Shown in pieces: positions 1-7,959 of a stretch of 64,000 nt of DNA. The position numbers and the translations under genes are program-made. The stretch comes from Iodidimonas sp. SYSU 1G8. Its GTDB lineage: Bacteria > Pseudomonadota > Alphaproteobacteria > SMXS01. Position 1 is the stretch's first letter. The number at the start of each line of letters is the position of its first letter. Location of the stretch: contig NZ_JBBYXJ010000001.1 in NCBI RefSeq assembly GCF_039655775.1, positions 1-64,000 of the forward strand, written 5' to 3'. Under the pieces are notes generated by a model. The model was not told the origin of the DNA and did not search any database. It saw only the letters and a list, made by a program, of their open reading frames with translations.

Positions 1-1
1 C

Positions 2-160
2 GACCCGGAATACGCGGCGCTGGTGCAGCTGCGTCCGATCCAGCAGGTGCCGCTCGCCAAGACCGGCGACGCGGAAAAGCGCATGCTGGTGGTGGAGTAC
101 GGGCTGAAGGTGAAGACCGAGAAGGCGCATGGCGTGGCGGCGGATCTCGAAACGTCGTAG
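2..160 (+). CDS. Major capsid protein, DUF5309/SU10-like, C-terminal fragment (cut by window edge)
   Basis: Only the last 52 codons are in the window, read in the frame that ends with TAG at 158-160. The peptide contains LRPIQQVPLAKTGDAEKR followed by a strand reading VVEYGLKVKTEKAHG. From memory this matches the conserved end of DUF5309 phage capsid proteins (an HK97-fold family of podoviruses), where a basic 'AKTGD.EKR..VEY' segment precedes 'EKAHG.A.DL'. The downstream SU10-type adaptor genes support the assignment. The coding start and most of the protein are outside the window, so the family call rests on the tail end alone. Confidence 0.6.
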   Translation, partial: DPEYAALVQLRPIQQVPLAKTGDAEKRMLVVEYGLKVKTEKAHGVAADLETS

Positions 161-164
161 ACGT

Positions 165-196
165 GAAAAAGGGCGGAGCCGCGAGGCTCCGCCCTT
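165..196 (-). terminator. Rho-independent terminator for the minus-strand membrane protein gene
   Basis: A perfect 12-bp stem (169-180 with 185-196, GCGA loop) is followed on the minus strand by a run of five T residues (plus-strand AAAAA at 166-170, partly in the stem). It lies 15 bases beyond the stop of the gene at 211-1125, so it terminates that leftward transcript. On the plus strand there is no T-run, so capsid transcription could read through. Confidence 0.85.
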
Positions 197-210
197 GATC
201 CGCCGGATGG

Positions 211-1125
211 TCAGATATTGCGGCGGACGACGGTCTCGGTGGTAATCGTAACCGGCGCGACGGTGCCGAGAACGCCGCCGAGATAGCCGGCAATAGCGCC
301 AAGCACGAGGGCGATGACACCCAGGATCGCCGTATAGGACGCGGCGCTGGCCGCAGTATCGGCCGCCTTGATGGACTCGCGGCGAACTTCCTCCGCCGTG
401 GCGCGATATTCCTGCTCGTAGCGGGCGACCTGAAGGCGGGCGTCCTCGACCGGAATGTTCTGGGCGCGGGCAATGGCCTGGGCCGCGCGTTCACGCGCTT
501 CGGAAGCACGGGCGGGGTCCCCGGTCACGGCCGCGCGCATGGCCGACACGGCGGCATCGCGCAAGGTCTGGGGATCGCTGCCGGTGGTCTGGGTCACTTG
601 CTCTTCGATACCGGCGAACGGATCGGATTGGCCGATCGCGGGTGCCGCGGCTTGAACCGCGTTACCGACGCCGCCGGCCAGATTACTCAGGCCCTGGAAA
701 GCGCCGCCGACAATACCGCCAACAGCGGAACCGAGCAGGAAAAGCACGACCAGGGTCGTGACGGCCCAGGTGGTGAGACCCTGGAGACCGCCTGTCGGCT
801 TGAAGGGGCGGCCCGAGAGGCGGCTGGCGACATAACCGCCGGCGAAAGCGGCGATCAGTCCGGCGACGACGAACCAGATGGCCGCGGCGATGGAGAGCGA
901 ACTGGCGGATGGATTGTCGGCGGTGCCCGGATCGAGCGTGGCGATACCGATACCGACACCCAGCAGATTCAGAATGAACTGGATGATGAGCGCGAGGAAC
1001 ATGCCCGCGAATATTCCGCCCCAAGAGGCGCGGTAGAGATCGAACGGCCGTGATTCCTGCGCGGCGACGAGGACTCCGGGCGCTACCGGGTCGGACGTGA
1101 CCACGTAATCCGAGCTGACTGACAT
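211..1125 (-). CDS. Four-TM glycine/alanine-rich membrane protein of unknown function
   Basis: The 304-residue product has predicted membrane helices at about 36-60, 77-102, 118-141 and 264-288. Between the third and fourth lies a long, charged, alanine-rich, probably helical section (about 145-260). The fold resembles small 'PhnA-like' alphaproteobacterial membrane proteins but I cannot assign a family with certainty. ATG at 1125 is preferred because a GGGAGAG ribosome site precedes it; upstream codons in the frame lack one. The gene points against the phage genes and has its own terminator at 165-196, so it behaves as a self-contained cargo gene between capsid and downstream virion genes. 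Confidence 0.75.
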   Translation of the reverse strand: MSVSSDYVVTSDPVAPGVLVAAQESRPFDLYRASWGGIFAGMFLALIIQFILNLLGVGIGIATLDPGTADNPSASSLSIAAAIWFVVAGLIAAFAGGYVASRLSGRPFKPTGGLQGLTTWAVTTLVVLFLLGSAVGGIVGGAFQGLSNLAGGVGNAVQAAAPAIGQSDPFAGIEEQVTQTTGSDPQTLRDAAVSAMRAAVTGDPARASEARERAAQAIARAQNIPVEDARLQVARYEQEYRATAEEVRRESIKAADTAASAASYTAILGVIALVLGAIAGYLGGVLGTVAPVTITTETVVRRNI

Positions 1126-1337
1126 GAGTTCTCTCCCTGTTTGCCGCCGGGCGGTTTCGCCTCTGTCACGGCCAGTAACGCAGGGAGAACGAGTGGTGCC
1201 GGAATGTGTTCCGGCGCGTGGCAGGATGACAATGGCTCGCGAAACGACCGGGGCAGGAAAATCACTCCAGAGCGTTGCGAGGAGGATCGTAATGGTGTGT
1301 TCTGCGGATGTGATGTTCGCCTTATTTCGGAGTTTGC

Positions 1338-1919
1338 ATGAACCGCGCGATATACACCGCAATCTTGTTCCTTTTCTGCCTCGTACCGAGCGCCGCCGCT
1401 CTCGCGCAGGCGCCGGTGAGTCCGGCAGCGCCGCCTTCCGCCGAGAAGATTCGTCTCGTTCAGGAGATGTACCGTGTCATGGAGTTCGATGACTTGATGA
1501 ACCAGATGACGGTGAACATGCTCGACCAGATGGATCCGTTGCGAGGCCGCGTGGTCTCGAAGCAGGACGAGGCATTTTTCGAGCAGCTGAAGGGCAGCAT
1601 GAAACGGGGAATGGCGAGGCTCGTTCCTGAAATGATGGCGGCCACGACGGAGATCTATGCGAGGACATTCACGGAGCAGGAGTTGCGTGATGTCATCACC
1701 TTCTATTCATCGGCGTCCGGACAGGCTTTCCTGCACAAAGGCAAGATGGTCATGGCGGAAGCCATGACCGCCATGAACACCGTCATACCGAAGTATGTGG
1801 CGTACACCGAAGAGGATTACTGCGCGCAGGTGACATGCGGCGACACGGAACGGCGTCTGTTCGACAACATGCAGAAGGGTGTGGATATCTCGACGGGCAG
1901 AAAGCCGCTGGCTGAGTAG
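1338..1919 (+). CDS. Secreted DUF2059 family protein
   Basis: This 193-residue protein starts with a clear signal peptide (hydrophobic residues 5-23, cut near ALAQA). The DUF2059 signature reads FTEQELRDVITFYSSASGQA at about residues 110-130, preceded by a helical region starting EKIRLVQEMYRVM. DUF2059 proteins are periplasmic helical proteins of unknown function, common in Proteobacteria as chromosomal genes rather than phage genes. The stop TAG (1917-1919) directly abuts the stop of the convergent transglutaminase gene (from 1920), leaving no intergenic base. It is part of the host-type block inside the phage structural region. Confidence 0.85.
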   Translation: MNRAIYTAILFLFCLVPSAAALAQAPVSPAAPPSAEKIRLVQEMYRVMEFDDLMNQMTVNMLDQMDPLRGRVVSKQDEAFFEQLKGSMKRGMARLVPEMMAATTEIYARTFTEQELRDVITFYSSASGQAFLHKGKMVMAEAMTAMNTVIPKYVAYTEEDYCAQVTCGDTERRLFDNMQKGVDISTGRKPLAE

Positions 1920-2729
1920 TCAGCCTTCGACTTCGTCGCTCCAGACCTTGAAACCGACGAGGTTGTTGGGGCCGAATGTGTGGGTGAGCGGCACATCGGC
2001 GGCGTCGCGGCCATGGGCGATCAGGACGCGGCCGATCCGGCGGGCGTTGTTGCGCGGATCGAAGACGTGCCAGCGGCCGCCGAGATACACTTCCATCCAG
2101 GCAGCGAAATCGCCGACGCCCCAGGGCTGCGGCGTGCCAATGTCGCTGATGTACCCGGTGCAGTAGCGCGCGGGGATGTTGAGGCAGCGGCAGAAGGCGA
2201 CGGCCAGATGGGTGAAGTCGCGGCACACACCATGGCCTTCGGCATAGGCTTCGGCGGCGGTGCGGGTGTTGCGCGCACGCTGATAGTCGAAGGTGATGTG
2301 GTTGTGGACGAAGTCGCAGACCGCCTGGACTCGGAACCATCCGAGCGGCGTATTCTGGAACAGGCGCCAGGCTTCGTCGGCGAGCTTGTCCGTCTCGCAA
2401 TAGCGGCTGCCGAGCAGGAACAGCAGCGTCTCGGGCGGAAGATCCTCGACGGGATGCTGGACGGCGCCGTAGTCCACCGGGTCGGGCAGGCCGTTCTCGC
2501 GGATGACCGTATCCGTGGTCATCGTAAAGCGTCCGGACGGCGCGACGAGCCGGCTGCACCAGTTGCCGAAGCTGTCGCGGTAGCTTTCAACCGGCACGGA
2601 CGGTGAGGTCTTCAGATGGTCGGGGTGCTCGAGGCCGCTGACGCGGGAATAGTGGACGTTCAAAAGCGCGATCATGGGCGTCGGCTGGGGGAAGTCGTAG
2701 GTGAGTTCGTAGCCAAGCCGAATGCGCAT
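1920..2729 (-). CDS. Transglutaminase-like cysteine peptidase-fold protein
   Basis: The 269-residue protein has an N-terminal beta-rich 'bacterial transglutaminase-like' region (about 1-110). A transglutaminase core follows, with the nucleophile in GHGVCRDF (about residue 166) and the His-Asp pair in GGRWHVFDPRN (about 215-225). These are the three expected catalytic residues (Cys, His, Asp). The domain pair matches alphaproteobacterial transglutaminase-like proteins that are often cytoplasmic and may act as peptidases or amidases; the substrate is unknown. ATG at 2729 is preceded by GAGAGG. It overlaps nothing but abuts the DUF2059 gene stop to stop. Confidence 0.85.
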   Translation of the reverse strand: MRIRLGYELTYDFPQPTPMIALLNVHYSRVSGLEHPDHLKTSPSVPVESYRDSFGNWCSRLVAPSGRFTMTTDTVIRENGLPDPVDYGAVQHPVEDLPPETLLFLLGSRYCETDKLADEAWRLFQNTPLGWFRVQAVCDFVHNHITFDYQRARNTRTAAEAYAEGHGVCRDFTHLAVAFCRCLNIPARYCTGYISDIGTPQPWGVGDFAAWMEVYLGGRWHVFDPRNNARRIGRVLIAHGRDAADVPLTHTFGPNNLVGFKVWSDEVEG

Positions 2730-2922
2730 GAAGGTGCCTCTCGAGGAAGGGGCCACATGAACACAGAAACCGTCCAATAGCGATGTGTTTCACCGCTGGT
2801 CAGTCCTGTCCGGGGCGCGGAGGGGAAATTTAACGCGAGTGCGCTTGCGGGGTGGTTTGTCCGCACCACATCAAACTCATGAGCGGCGATCCCCAGGCCG
2901 CCGACGATATTGGGAGGCATTG

Positions 2923-3312
2923 ATGAAGGCGATGATTTTAGGGTCGTTTTTACTGAGTTTCCTCATAGCTGGCAGCGCGGCCGCAGGGCAGGTGACCTGC
3001 ACCGATATCGGCAAGCAGAAGCATTGTTCCGACGGTAGCAGCGTCACGCGGGTGGGCAATTCGTTGTATGACAGCCGGGGCGCGTCCTGGAACAGGAACG
3101 GCGCTTTCGTGAACGGCACGGACGGCACGACCTATACGCGGCTGGGCAATACGACCTTCGATAACAAGGGCAACAGCTGGACCGAGCTTGGCGCTTTCAC
3201 GCACGGGTCGGACGGGTCGGTCTGCACCAAGCTGGGACAGCAGACCCATTGCAGGGGCGGCGAGGGTGATCCGGCGCGCAAGGCCAAGCTGGACGGCCTT
3301 AACGAAGACTGA
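2923..3312 (+). CDS. Small secreted repeat protein of unknown function
   Basis: The 129-residue product has a signal peptide (about 1-22, cut near SAAAG). A mature domain follows, built of short imperfect repeats with the pattern TR.GN...D..G.SW...GAF..G.DG, seen about three times between residues 35 and 110. Two cysteine pairs flank the repeats: C27 and C34 at the front, and two near the C terminus. Such repeats suggest a small beta-structured extracellular protein. A GGGAGG ribosome site lies 6-11 bases before the ATG. I do not recognise the family. It is the last gene of the host-type block before phage genes resume at 3387. Confidence 0.7.
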   Translation: MKAMILGSFLLSFLIAGSAAAGQVTCTDIGKQKHCSDGSSVTRVGNSLYDSRGASWNRNGAFVNGTDGTTYTRLGNTTFDNKGNSWTELGAFTHGSDGSVCTKLGQQTHCRGGEGDPARKAKLDGLNED

Positions 3313-3386
3313 CGTCACCATCATTCATGGTCTGAACGTCCGCGCGACCTGAGCGCGGGCGGCGGCCTGTCATTTCCGGAGACATC

Positions 3387-3689
3387 ATGGACAGGGTCTT
3401 TTCACGGGACGCCTTCACGGGCGTCACGACCTATTGGCTGTACGATGACGGCACCGATACGGCCGTGCTGCGCAAGGAGCAGGACGTGACCGGGATCGTC
3501 GAGATGAACAAGGCGGACTTCAACGAGGCCCCTGGCCGCTGGGGCGACGGGCAGCGCGTGGCGTCCATCCCCATGACGGTCTATTGGGAGCTGAAGCGGA
3601 CGGGCGTCGCGGACGACCAAGGCGCGCTGCGGCGCTGGCTGAACGATCCCGACAACCGGTTCTTTCGCACGCGGCCGGGTGCCGTATGA
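3387..3689 (+). CDS. Conserved small phage structural-module protein
   Basis: A 100-residue acidic protein. Its layout (aromatic start with DAFTG and a tyrosine/tryptophan strand, a central EQDV element, and a C-terminal LNDP.NR.FRT motif) resembles a small protein that commonly follows the capsid gene in SU10- and T7-like podoviruses. The end of the gene overlaps the next start as ATGA (ATG at 3686, TGA 3687-3689), indicating translational coupling with the glycosyltransferase-like gene. Its function in the virion or in assembly is not known to me. The capsid gene it normally follows ends 3.2 kb upstream, across the cargo block. Confidence 0.7.
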   Translation: MDRVFSRDAFTGVTTYWLYDDGTDTAVLRKEQDVTGIVEMNKADFNEAPGRWGDGQRVASIPMTVYWELKRTGVADDQGALRRWLNDPDNRFFRTRPGAV

Positions 3690-4333
3690 GGACCGTCGCC
3701 GTCTGCGTCCCCGCGCGCGACATGGTGCACACCGCTTTCGCCTTCGACCTGGCGCGCGCGGTCGCGTTTCACACGGCGCATTCGGCGGACAAGGTGCTGC
3801 TGTTCCAGTCCATGGGCACGCTGATCTGCAACCAGCGGCAGGAACTGGCGCGCGAGGCGATGGCCGCCGGCGCGGACTGGATCCTTTACCTGGACACGGA
3901 CATGCGATTTCCCAAGGACACTATCGTCCGGCTGTTGGCGCATGGCGTGCCGGTGGTTGCGGCCAACTACGCGACGCGGCGCACGCCGGTGCAGCCGGTA
4001 GCCTTTCGGCAGGCAGGGCTGTCCGACCGGGTGCAGACCGGACCGCAATCGACGGGACTGGAGCCGGTCTTCGCGGTGGGCATGGGCGTGTTCCTGGTGA
4101 AGGCGGATGTGATGGCGGCCCTGCCGCTGCCCTGGTTCCAGATCGGCTGGTCGCCGGGATTGGCCGACTTCGTCGGCGAGGACATGCATTTCTGCCGGTT
4201 GCTCGGCGAGCACGGCACCGCCGTGGTCATCGATCATGACCTGTCCAAGGAGGTCCGCCATCTGGGCGGGTTCGAATATGACGTTCAACATGCCTGGCTG
4301 CTGCGGGAGCCGGCGGAACTGGAGATTGAGTGA
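3686..4333 (+). CDS. Phage glycosyltransferase-like protein (GT-A fold)
   Basis: A 215-residue protein with a Rossmann-like N-terminus (TVAVCVPARD) and the metal/sugar-nucleotide motif DTD at residues 70-72, in the context WILYLDTDMRFP. This is the DxD element of GT-A fold glycosyltransferases. The gene sits between two virion genes in a string of stop/start overlaps, so it is expressed with the structural module. Related phage proteins may modify capsid or adaptor proteins, or may merely keep the fold; the acceptor cannot be inferred. ATG 3686 is chosen over upstream codons because it gives the coupled ATGA overlap. Confidence 0.7.
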   Translation: MRTVAVCVPARDMVHTAFAFDLARAVAFHTAHSADKVLLFQSMGTLICNQRQELAREAMAAGADWILYLDTDMRFPKDTIVRLLAHGVPVVAANYATRRTPVQPVAFRQAGLSDRVQTGPQSTGLEPVFAVGMGVFLVKADVMAALPLPWFQIGWSPGLADFVGEDMHFCRLLGEHGTAVVIDHDLSKEVRHLGGFEYDVQHAWLLREPAELEIE

Positions 4334-4965
4334 TGTCGATCACGACCTATACGGAGTTGCAGCAGGCCATCGCCGACTGGATGAACAGGGCCGACCTGTC
4401 GGCCACCATTCCCTCGTTTATCGCCAATGCGGAGGCGCGGCTGAACCGCCGCATCCGCTGCCGGGCGATGGAGACCTCGACAAGCCTGTCGCTGAACACG
4501 GAGGGGCAGGCGACGCTGCCCAACGACTATCTGGAATGGCGCTTCCTGACCGTGGCGACCTCGCCCGCGTCGGTACCCGAATTCGTGGAGCCGGACAGTC
4601 CGGAGTTCCAGTACAAGCACCGGCCTTACGCGCCGCCCCAGTTCTTCAGCATCATGGGCACCACCATTCAGGTGCGCCCGTCCTATAACGGGTCGGCGAC
4701 CCTGTACTACTACCAGAAGATCCCGGCGCTTTCGGGCGCGAACACGGTCAACTGGCTGCTGACCAAGAGCCCGGAAACCTATCTCTACGCATCGCTGATC
4801 GAAGGCGCGATCTACCTGCGCGACGAGGCGGCGGCGGCCAACTACACCGAGCTGATGGTGTCGGCGGTGGAGGAACTGCTGCAGGAGGACCGGGCCGGGC
4901 GGAACCGGCGCAGCCCGCCGCCGCCGCTGGCGCCCGCGGCCAAGACCATGGATCTGGCGAAATGA
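4333..4965 (+). CDS. Phage adaptor protein 1 (SU10-type head-tail connector)
   Basis: The 210-residue protein begins with a helical segment (TYTELQQAIADWMNRADL). It has a central strand region with LPNDYLEWRF, then YYYQKIPALS, NWLLTKSPETYLYASLIEG, and a C-terminal helical hairpin ending in EELLQED. This pattern fits the phage adaptor family that docks on the portal (SU10 adaptor). The start overlaps the previous stop as TGATG (ATG at 4333). A C-terminal Pro-rich tail (RRSPPPPLAPA) is probably disordered. The next gene encodes a second copy of the same fold. Confidence 0.8.
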   Translation: MSITTYTELQQAIADWMNRADLSATIPSFIANAEARLNRRIRCRAMETSTSLSLNTEGQATLPNDYLEWRFLTVATSPASVPEFVEPDSPEFQYKHRPYAPPQFFSIMGTTIQVRPSYNGSATLYYYQKIPALSGANTVNWLLTKSPETYLYASLIEGAIYLRDEAAAANYTELMVSAVEELLQEDRAGRNRRSPPPPLAPAAKTMDLAK

Positions 4966-5582
4966 GCATCGCCAGCCTGGACGAGCTGAAACACGCAGTG
5001 GCGAACCAGTTCGTCACCGCCGAAGTGGTGGCGCATCTGCCGGCGGCGATCCGGCTGGTGGAGGCCAACATCAATCGCAATGTGCGCGTGCGCCGCATGA
5101 TGGGCCGTGCGACCGCGGAACTGACGGGGCCGTTCCTGAGCCTGCCCGACGATTTTCTGGCGGCGGCGGGCCTGCAACTGAACGGTGCGCCGACGAGGCG
5201 GCTGGAGTTCCGGACCGCCGAGGCGCTGGACGCGCTGAAGCGGGTCCATGCGGCAGGCGGCACGCCCGTCTGGTACTCGCTGATCGGCGGCGAGATCGAG
5301 GTGCTGCCTGCGCCCGACGGCGTGTACGAGGCGGAACTGACCTATTATCGCAAGCTGACGCCGCTCTCCGACGCGGCACCCGCCAACTGGCTGCTGACCG
5401 ATTATCCGGACGTGTATTTCCACGGCACGCTGGCTCTGGCCGGCCCGTATGTGAACGATCCGCGTTCGATGAGCTGGGCTGCCCTGTATGACGCGGCTCT
5501 GGAACAGATGATCCTGGAGGACGACCGCGCCCGGTTTCCGCAGGGGCGTGTCGCCATCCGGCCGGTCGGGGTGTTGGGGTAA
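4962..5582 (+). CDS. Phage adaptor protein 2 (tandem paralogue of adaptor 1)
   Basis: The 206-residue protein shares the full layout of its upstream neighbour. It has an N-terminal DELKHAVANQF helix, LPDDFLAAAGL where adaptor 1 has LPNDYLEWRFL, YYRKLTPLS for YYYQKIPALS, NWLLTDYPDVYFHGTLALAG for the NWLLTKSPETYLYASLI element, and a final EQMILEDD. The pair therefore arose by duplication or encodes two stacked connector rings. The ATG overlaps the previous stop as ATGA. A weak GC hairpin (5583-5601) follows the stop, after which the base composition drops before the ankyrin gene. Confidence 0.78.
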   Translation: MSIASLDELKHAVANQFVTAEVVAHLPAAIRLVEANINRNVRVRRMMGRATAELTGPFLSLPDDFLAAAGLQLNGAPTRRLEFRTAEALDALKRVHAAGGTPVWYSLIGGEIEVLPAPDGVYEAELTYYRKLTPLSDAAPANWLLTDYPDVYFHGTLALAGPYVNDPRSMSWAALYDAALEQMILEDDRARFPQGRVAIRPVGVLG

Positions 5583-5639
5583 GAGGGCTTAAATGGCCCT
5601 CAAGAATTTACGAGATGCTTGTACCCAGGAGGTATATTG

Positions 5640-5702
5640 TTGGATTCTTATCCTTTTCATCCCGCTGAATCTGATGTGCCGGAGTTAAGGCAATGGTACT
5701 AA
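5640..5702 (+). CDS. Possible 20-codon leader peptide overlapping the ankyrin gene
   Basis: A perfect AGGAGG (5627-5632) lies seven bases before a TTG that opens a 20-codon frame ending TAA at 5700-5702, ten bases inside the next gene (ATG 5693). The stop/start arrangement could couple translation of the ankyrin lipoprotein, which has a weaker ribosome site of its own. There is no evidence beyond spacing and overlap that the peptide is made. The peptide has no recognisable motif. Confidence 0.25.
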   Translation: MDSYPFHPAESDVPELRQWY

Positions 5703-6334
5703 AATTTTATTCAAGACAAATAGAACCCCGGACAATTCCAGGTAGGAGTTTGGCAGCGGGAGTTTTATGTCTGTGCTTGGTCGTAGGCCTTATCTCATGT
5801 GAAAATGCTGACTCACCGCCCGTCGTCGACATGGATGGTGGGCCGCGCCTGTTCAAGGCCGTGCTGTACGGCAACTATCCCGACGTGAAGCGCTATATTG
5901 AAGACGGCGACGAGGTGAATTTCTCGTACCCTGAAGGCATGCCGTTGATAAAGACTGCCGTTGGTGGGTTCGTGGATCAAGATTTCACCGCATCGGTCAG
6001 CAGAGGTGAGAAGACGAGCCTGCCAGAGAATAACCATGTCCTGAAGCTGTTACTCGAGGCGGGCGCTGATCCCAACGCACTTGATCACTCGGGACATCCG
6101 CCTCTTGCGAGAGCGATTTTTCACGAAAGGCTAGGGTCTATGTATCTTCTCCTTCTGTATGGAGCGGATCCTGACCTTGCAGATTCTGGAGGAGGTACTC
6201 CCCGGTGTTTTGCCGCGTCGTACGGCGCCGAGGAGGCGATCGACATGATGTTTCGCTTCGATCCAGATCCTGTCGATTGCCCGAGAGTGAAATTCGACTC
6301 GCGCGGCAAACCACTTTCCGCAGAGCAGGAATAA
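5693..6334 (+). CDS. Ankyrin-repeat lipoprotein (prophage cargo)
   Basis: The 213-residue protein has a hydrophobic signal (about 19-36) ending in a lipobox-like VGLISC, so the mature protein is probably lipidated at that Cys. Ankyrin repeats follow, seen in LFKAVLYGNYPDVKRYIEDG, LKLLLEAGADPNALDHSGH, and MYLLLLYGADPDLADSGGG. These mediate protein binding. The upstream and 5' coding DNA is visibly more AT-rich than neighbours, which suggests later acquisition. It sits between adaptor and tail-fibre genes, and is not expected in the virion. A role in host fitness or envelope exclusion is conceivable but unsupported. Confidence 0.78.
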   Translation: MVLKFYSRQIEPRTIPGRSLAAGVLCLCLVVGLISCENADSPPVVDMDGGPRLFKAVLYGNYPDVKRYIEDGDEVNFSYPEGMPLIKTAVGGFVDQDFTASVSRGEKTSLPENNHVLKLLLEAGADPNALDHSGHPPLARAIFHERLGSMYLLLLYGADPDLADSGGGTPRCFAASYGAEEAIDMMFRFDPDPVDCPRVKFDSRGKPLSAEQE

Positions 6335-6643
6335 GACCTGCCCTGATGAAAACTTTTCATCGGAAATATTTGAAGAGAACCTGAATGCCGTTGCGGTACA
6401 TCGCGGCATCATTCGTTGAGCCCGAACGGGTTCAATCTCCATAACCATGGTTTGCGCTGCGATCCGGCGAGACGTTATCAGCGATCGACGCGCGCCACCA
6501 GGGGGCTCCTTGCCCATCACACGTGGCACTGCCGCAGGCAGACCGGGCTCTTGAGTAGAGTATCCAGAGGTCTCATGGCTCGTTCGTGAGACGGCTCCCG
6601 GAAATAGAAGACATCCAAGCACTACCAACAAGGGAACTCGGTC
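6335..6643. other. Intergenic gap with a perfect 17-base inverted repeat
   Basis: About 310 bases without a convincing gene. A perfect inverted repeat, GATGAAAACTTTTCATC, lies at 6345-6361, just after the ankyrin gene. Its central loop is a single base, so it is more likely a protein-binding palindrome than a terminator. The rest (6362-6643) shows no strong hairpin; a short AAGGGAA before ATG 6644 can serve the tail-fibre gene. Confidence 0.5.
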
Positions 6644-7687
6644 ATGGCTGACACGACAACGACCAATCTTGGGCTGACCAAGCCCGAGGTGGGCGCCTCC
6701 TCGGGGACGTGGGGCGGCAAGCTGAACAATGGGCTCGATGCCATCGACGCCATCTTCAAGGGGGATGGGACCGGCACGTCGGTGGGCCTGAGGGTAGGAT
6801 CGGGCAAGACGCTGGCGGTGGCGGGGACGCTGACCGTGACCGGCTCGACCAACATCGCGCATGACAGTCTGGCCGGCTACGCGGCGAACCGGCACGTGGA
6901 CCATACGGGTGTCACGATCTCGGCCGGCGGCGCGCTGTCGGGCGGCGGGGATATCTCGGCCAACCGGACGATTTCGCTGAACATCGCGGGGCTGACGGAG
7001 GACACGTCGCCGGTGACGACGGCGGACTACATCGTCACCTATGACGCGTCAGCCTCGTCGCACAAGAAAGTGCGGCTGGACAAGATCGATCACGACGCGC
7101 TGGCCAATTTCAGCGCCAGCGAGCATGTGGACCATGCATCGGTTTCCGTTACGGCCGGGACGGGGCTGACGGGCGGCGGCACGCTGACGGCGAGCCGCAC
7201 GCTGGCGCTCGACGTGAACGGGCTGAGCGCGGATGCCTCGCCCGACGAGGCGGCGGACTATCTGGTGACGTGGGATGCATCGGCCGGCACGCACAAGAAA
7301 GTGCTGATCCAGAACCTGCCGCTGCAGATCGACCAGTTCCTGATGGTGCGGGTGGTGGAAGCGGCGTCCAGCCTGGCCAACGGCGCCAATCAGGTGGGAA
7401 GGATCTACATGCCGCCGGGCGCCAGCTTTTCGGTGATCGCGGCGAAGGCCTATGTGGACACGGCGGGTTCGACCAATGCGACGGTGATCGACGTGAACAA
7501 GAACGGGGCGTCGATCTTCTCGTCCAATCTGTCCATTGCCTCGGGCGGCACGGGATCGACGGGCGGCAGCCTGTCCGGGACGCCGACGCTGGCCGAGGGG
7601 GATTACCTGACCATCGATATCGATTCCTCCTCGACGACAAAGCCGAAGGGCCTGCAGGTGCTGCTTCAGCTGCGGGCGACGTACTGA
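6644..7687 (+). CDS. Phage tail fibre / receptor-binding protein
   Basis: The 347-residue protein opens with [21 protein letters not shown], an element common at the start of phage tail-fibre and virion spike proteins. A low-complexity Gly/Thr/Ser beta region follows, containing two copies of a roughly 65-residue module (about 84-148 and 162-226). Each module has HVDH, a glycine-rich turn (LSGGG or LTGGG), a DYxVTxDAS step and HKKV. The C-terminal domain (about 235-347) is a separate beta-rich unit, likely the receptor-binding tip. The final TGA overlaps the next ATG. Confidence 0.75.
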   Translation: MADTTTTNLGLTKPEVGASSGTWGGKLNNGLDAIDAIFKGDGTGTSVGLRVGSGKTLAVAGTLTVTGSTNIAHDSLAGYAANRHVDHTGVTISAGGALSGGGDISANRTISLNIAGLTEDTSPVTTADYIVTYDASASSHKKVRLDKIDHDALANFSASEHVDHASVSVTAGTGLTGGGTLTASRTLALDVNGLSADASPDEAADYLVTWDASAGTHKKVLIQNLPLQIDQFLMVRVVEAASSLANGANQVGRIYMPPGASFSVIAAKAYVDTAGSTNATVIDVNKNGASIFSSNLSIASGGTGSTGGSLSGTPTLAEGDYLTIDIDSSSTTKPKGLQVLLQLRATY

Positions 7688-7959
7688 TGAGCGCGGCCGA
7701 GATCGTGGCGTCGGTGGTGCTGCCGCTTGAAGTGGTGCTGGATGAGGGGCGGTCGGTGATCGTCAATGAGCTGCGCGACTGGAATGGCGTGCTGCGCGCG
7801 GATGTCAGCGTGATGGCGGGCGGCGTGGAGCAGGCGTTCGGCAATCCCTGGATGGTCGTCAATCCGCCCTGCTGCGTACGGGTGGACGGCGAGGCGGTGC
7901 ATGACCCGGAAGCGGCGCTGCGCGAGATGATCCAGACATCGGGGTTCTTCCATGGCTAG
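7687..7959 (+). CDS. Small phage protein of unknown function
   Basis: The 90-residue product starts at the ATG overlapping the tail-fibre stop (TGATG at 7685-7689). It has a predicted beta-rich N-terminus (IVASVVLPLEVVLDEG) and an aromatic, cysteine-containing centre (NPWMVVNPPCCVRVDG). Its end overlaps the next gene (ATG 7952). The position between tail-fibre genes suggests an accessory or chaperone-like role, but I recognise no family. Confidence 0.6.
   Translation: MSAAEIVASVVLPLEVVLDEGRSVIVNELRDWNGVLRADVSVMAGGVEQAFGNPWMVVNPPCCVRVDGEAVHDPEAALREMIQTSGFFHG

Noticed and set aside
6345-6361. Perfect inverted repeat as a terminator
   Set aside because: Loop is one base and no T-run follows; kept only as a palindrome in the gap entry.
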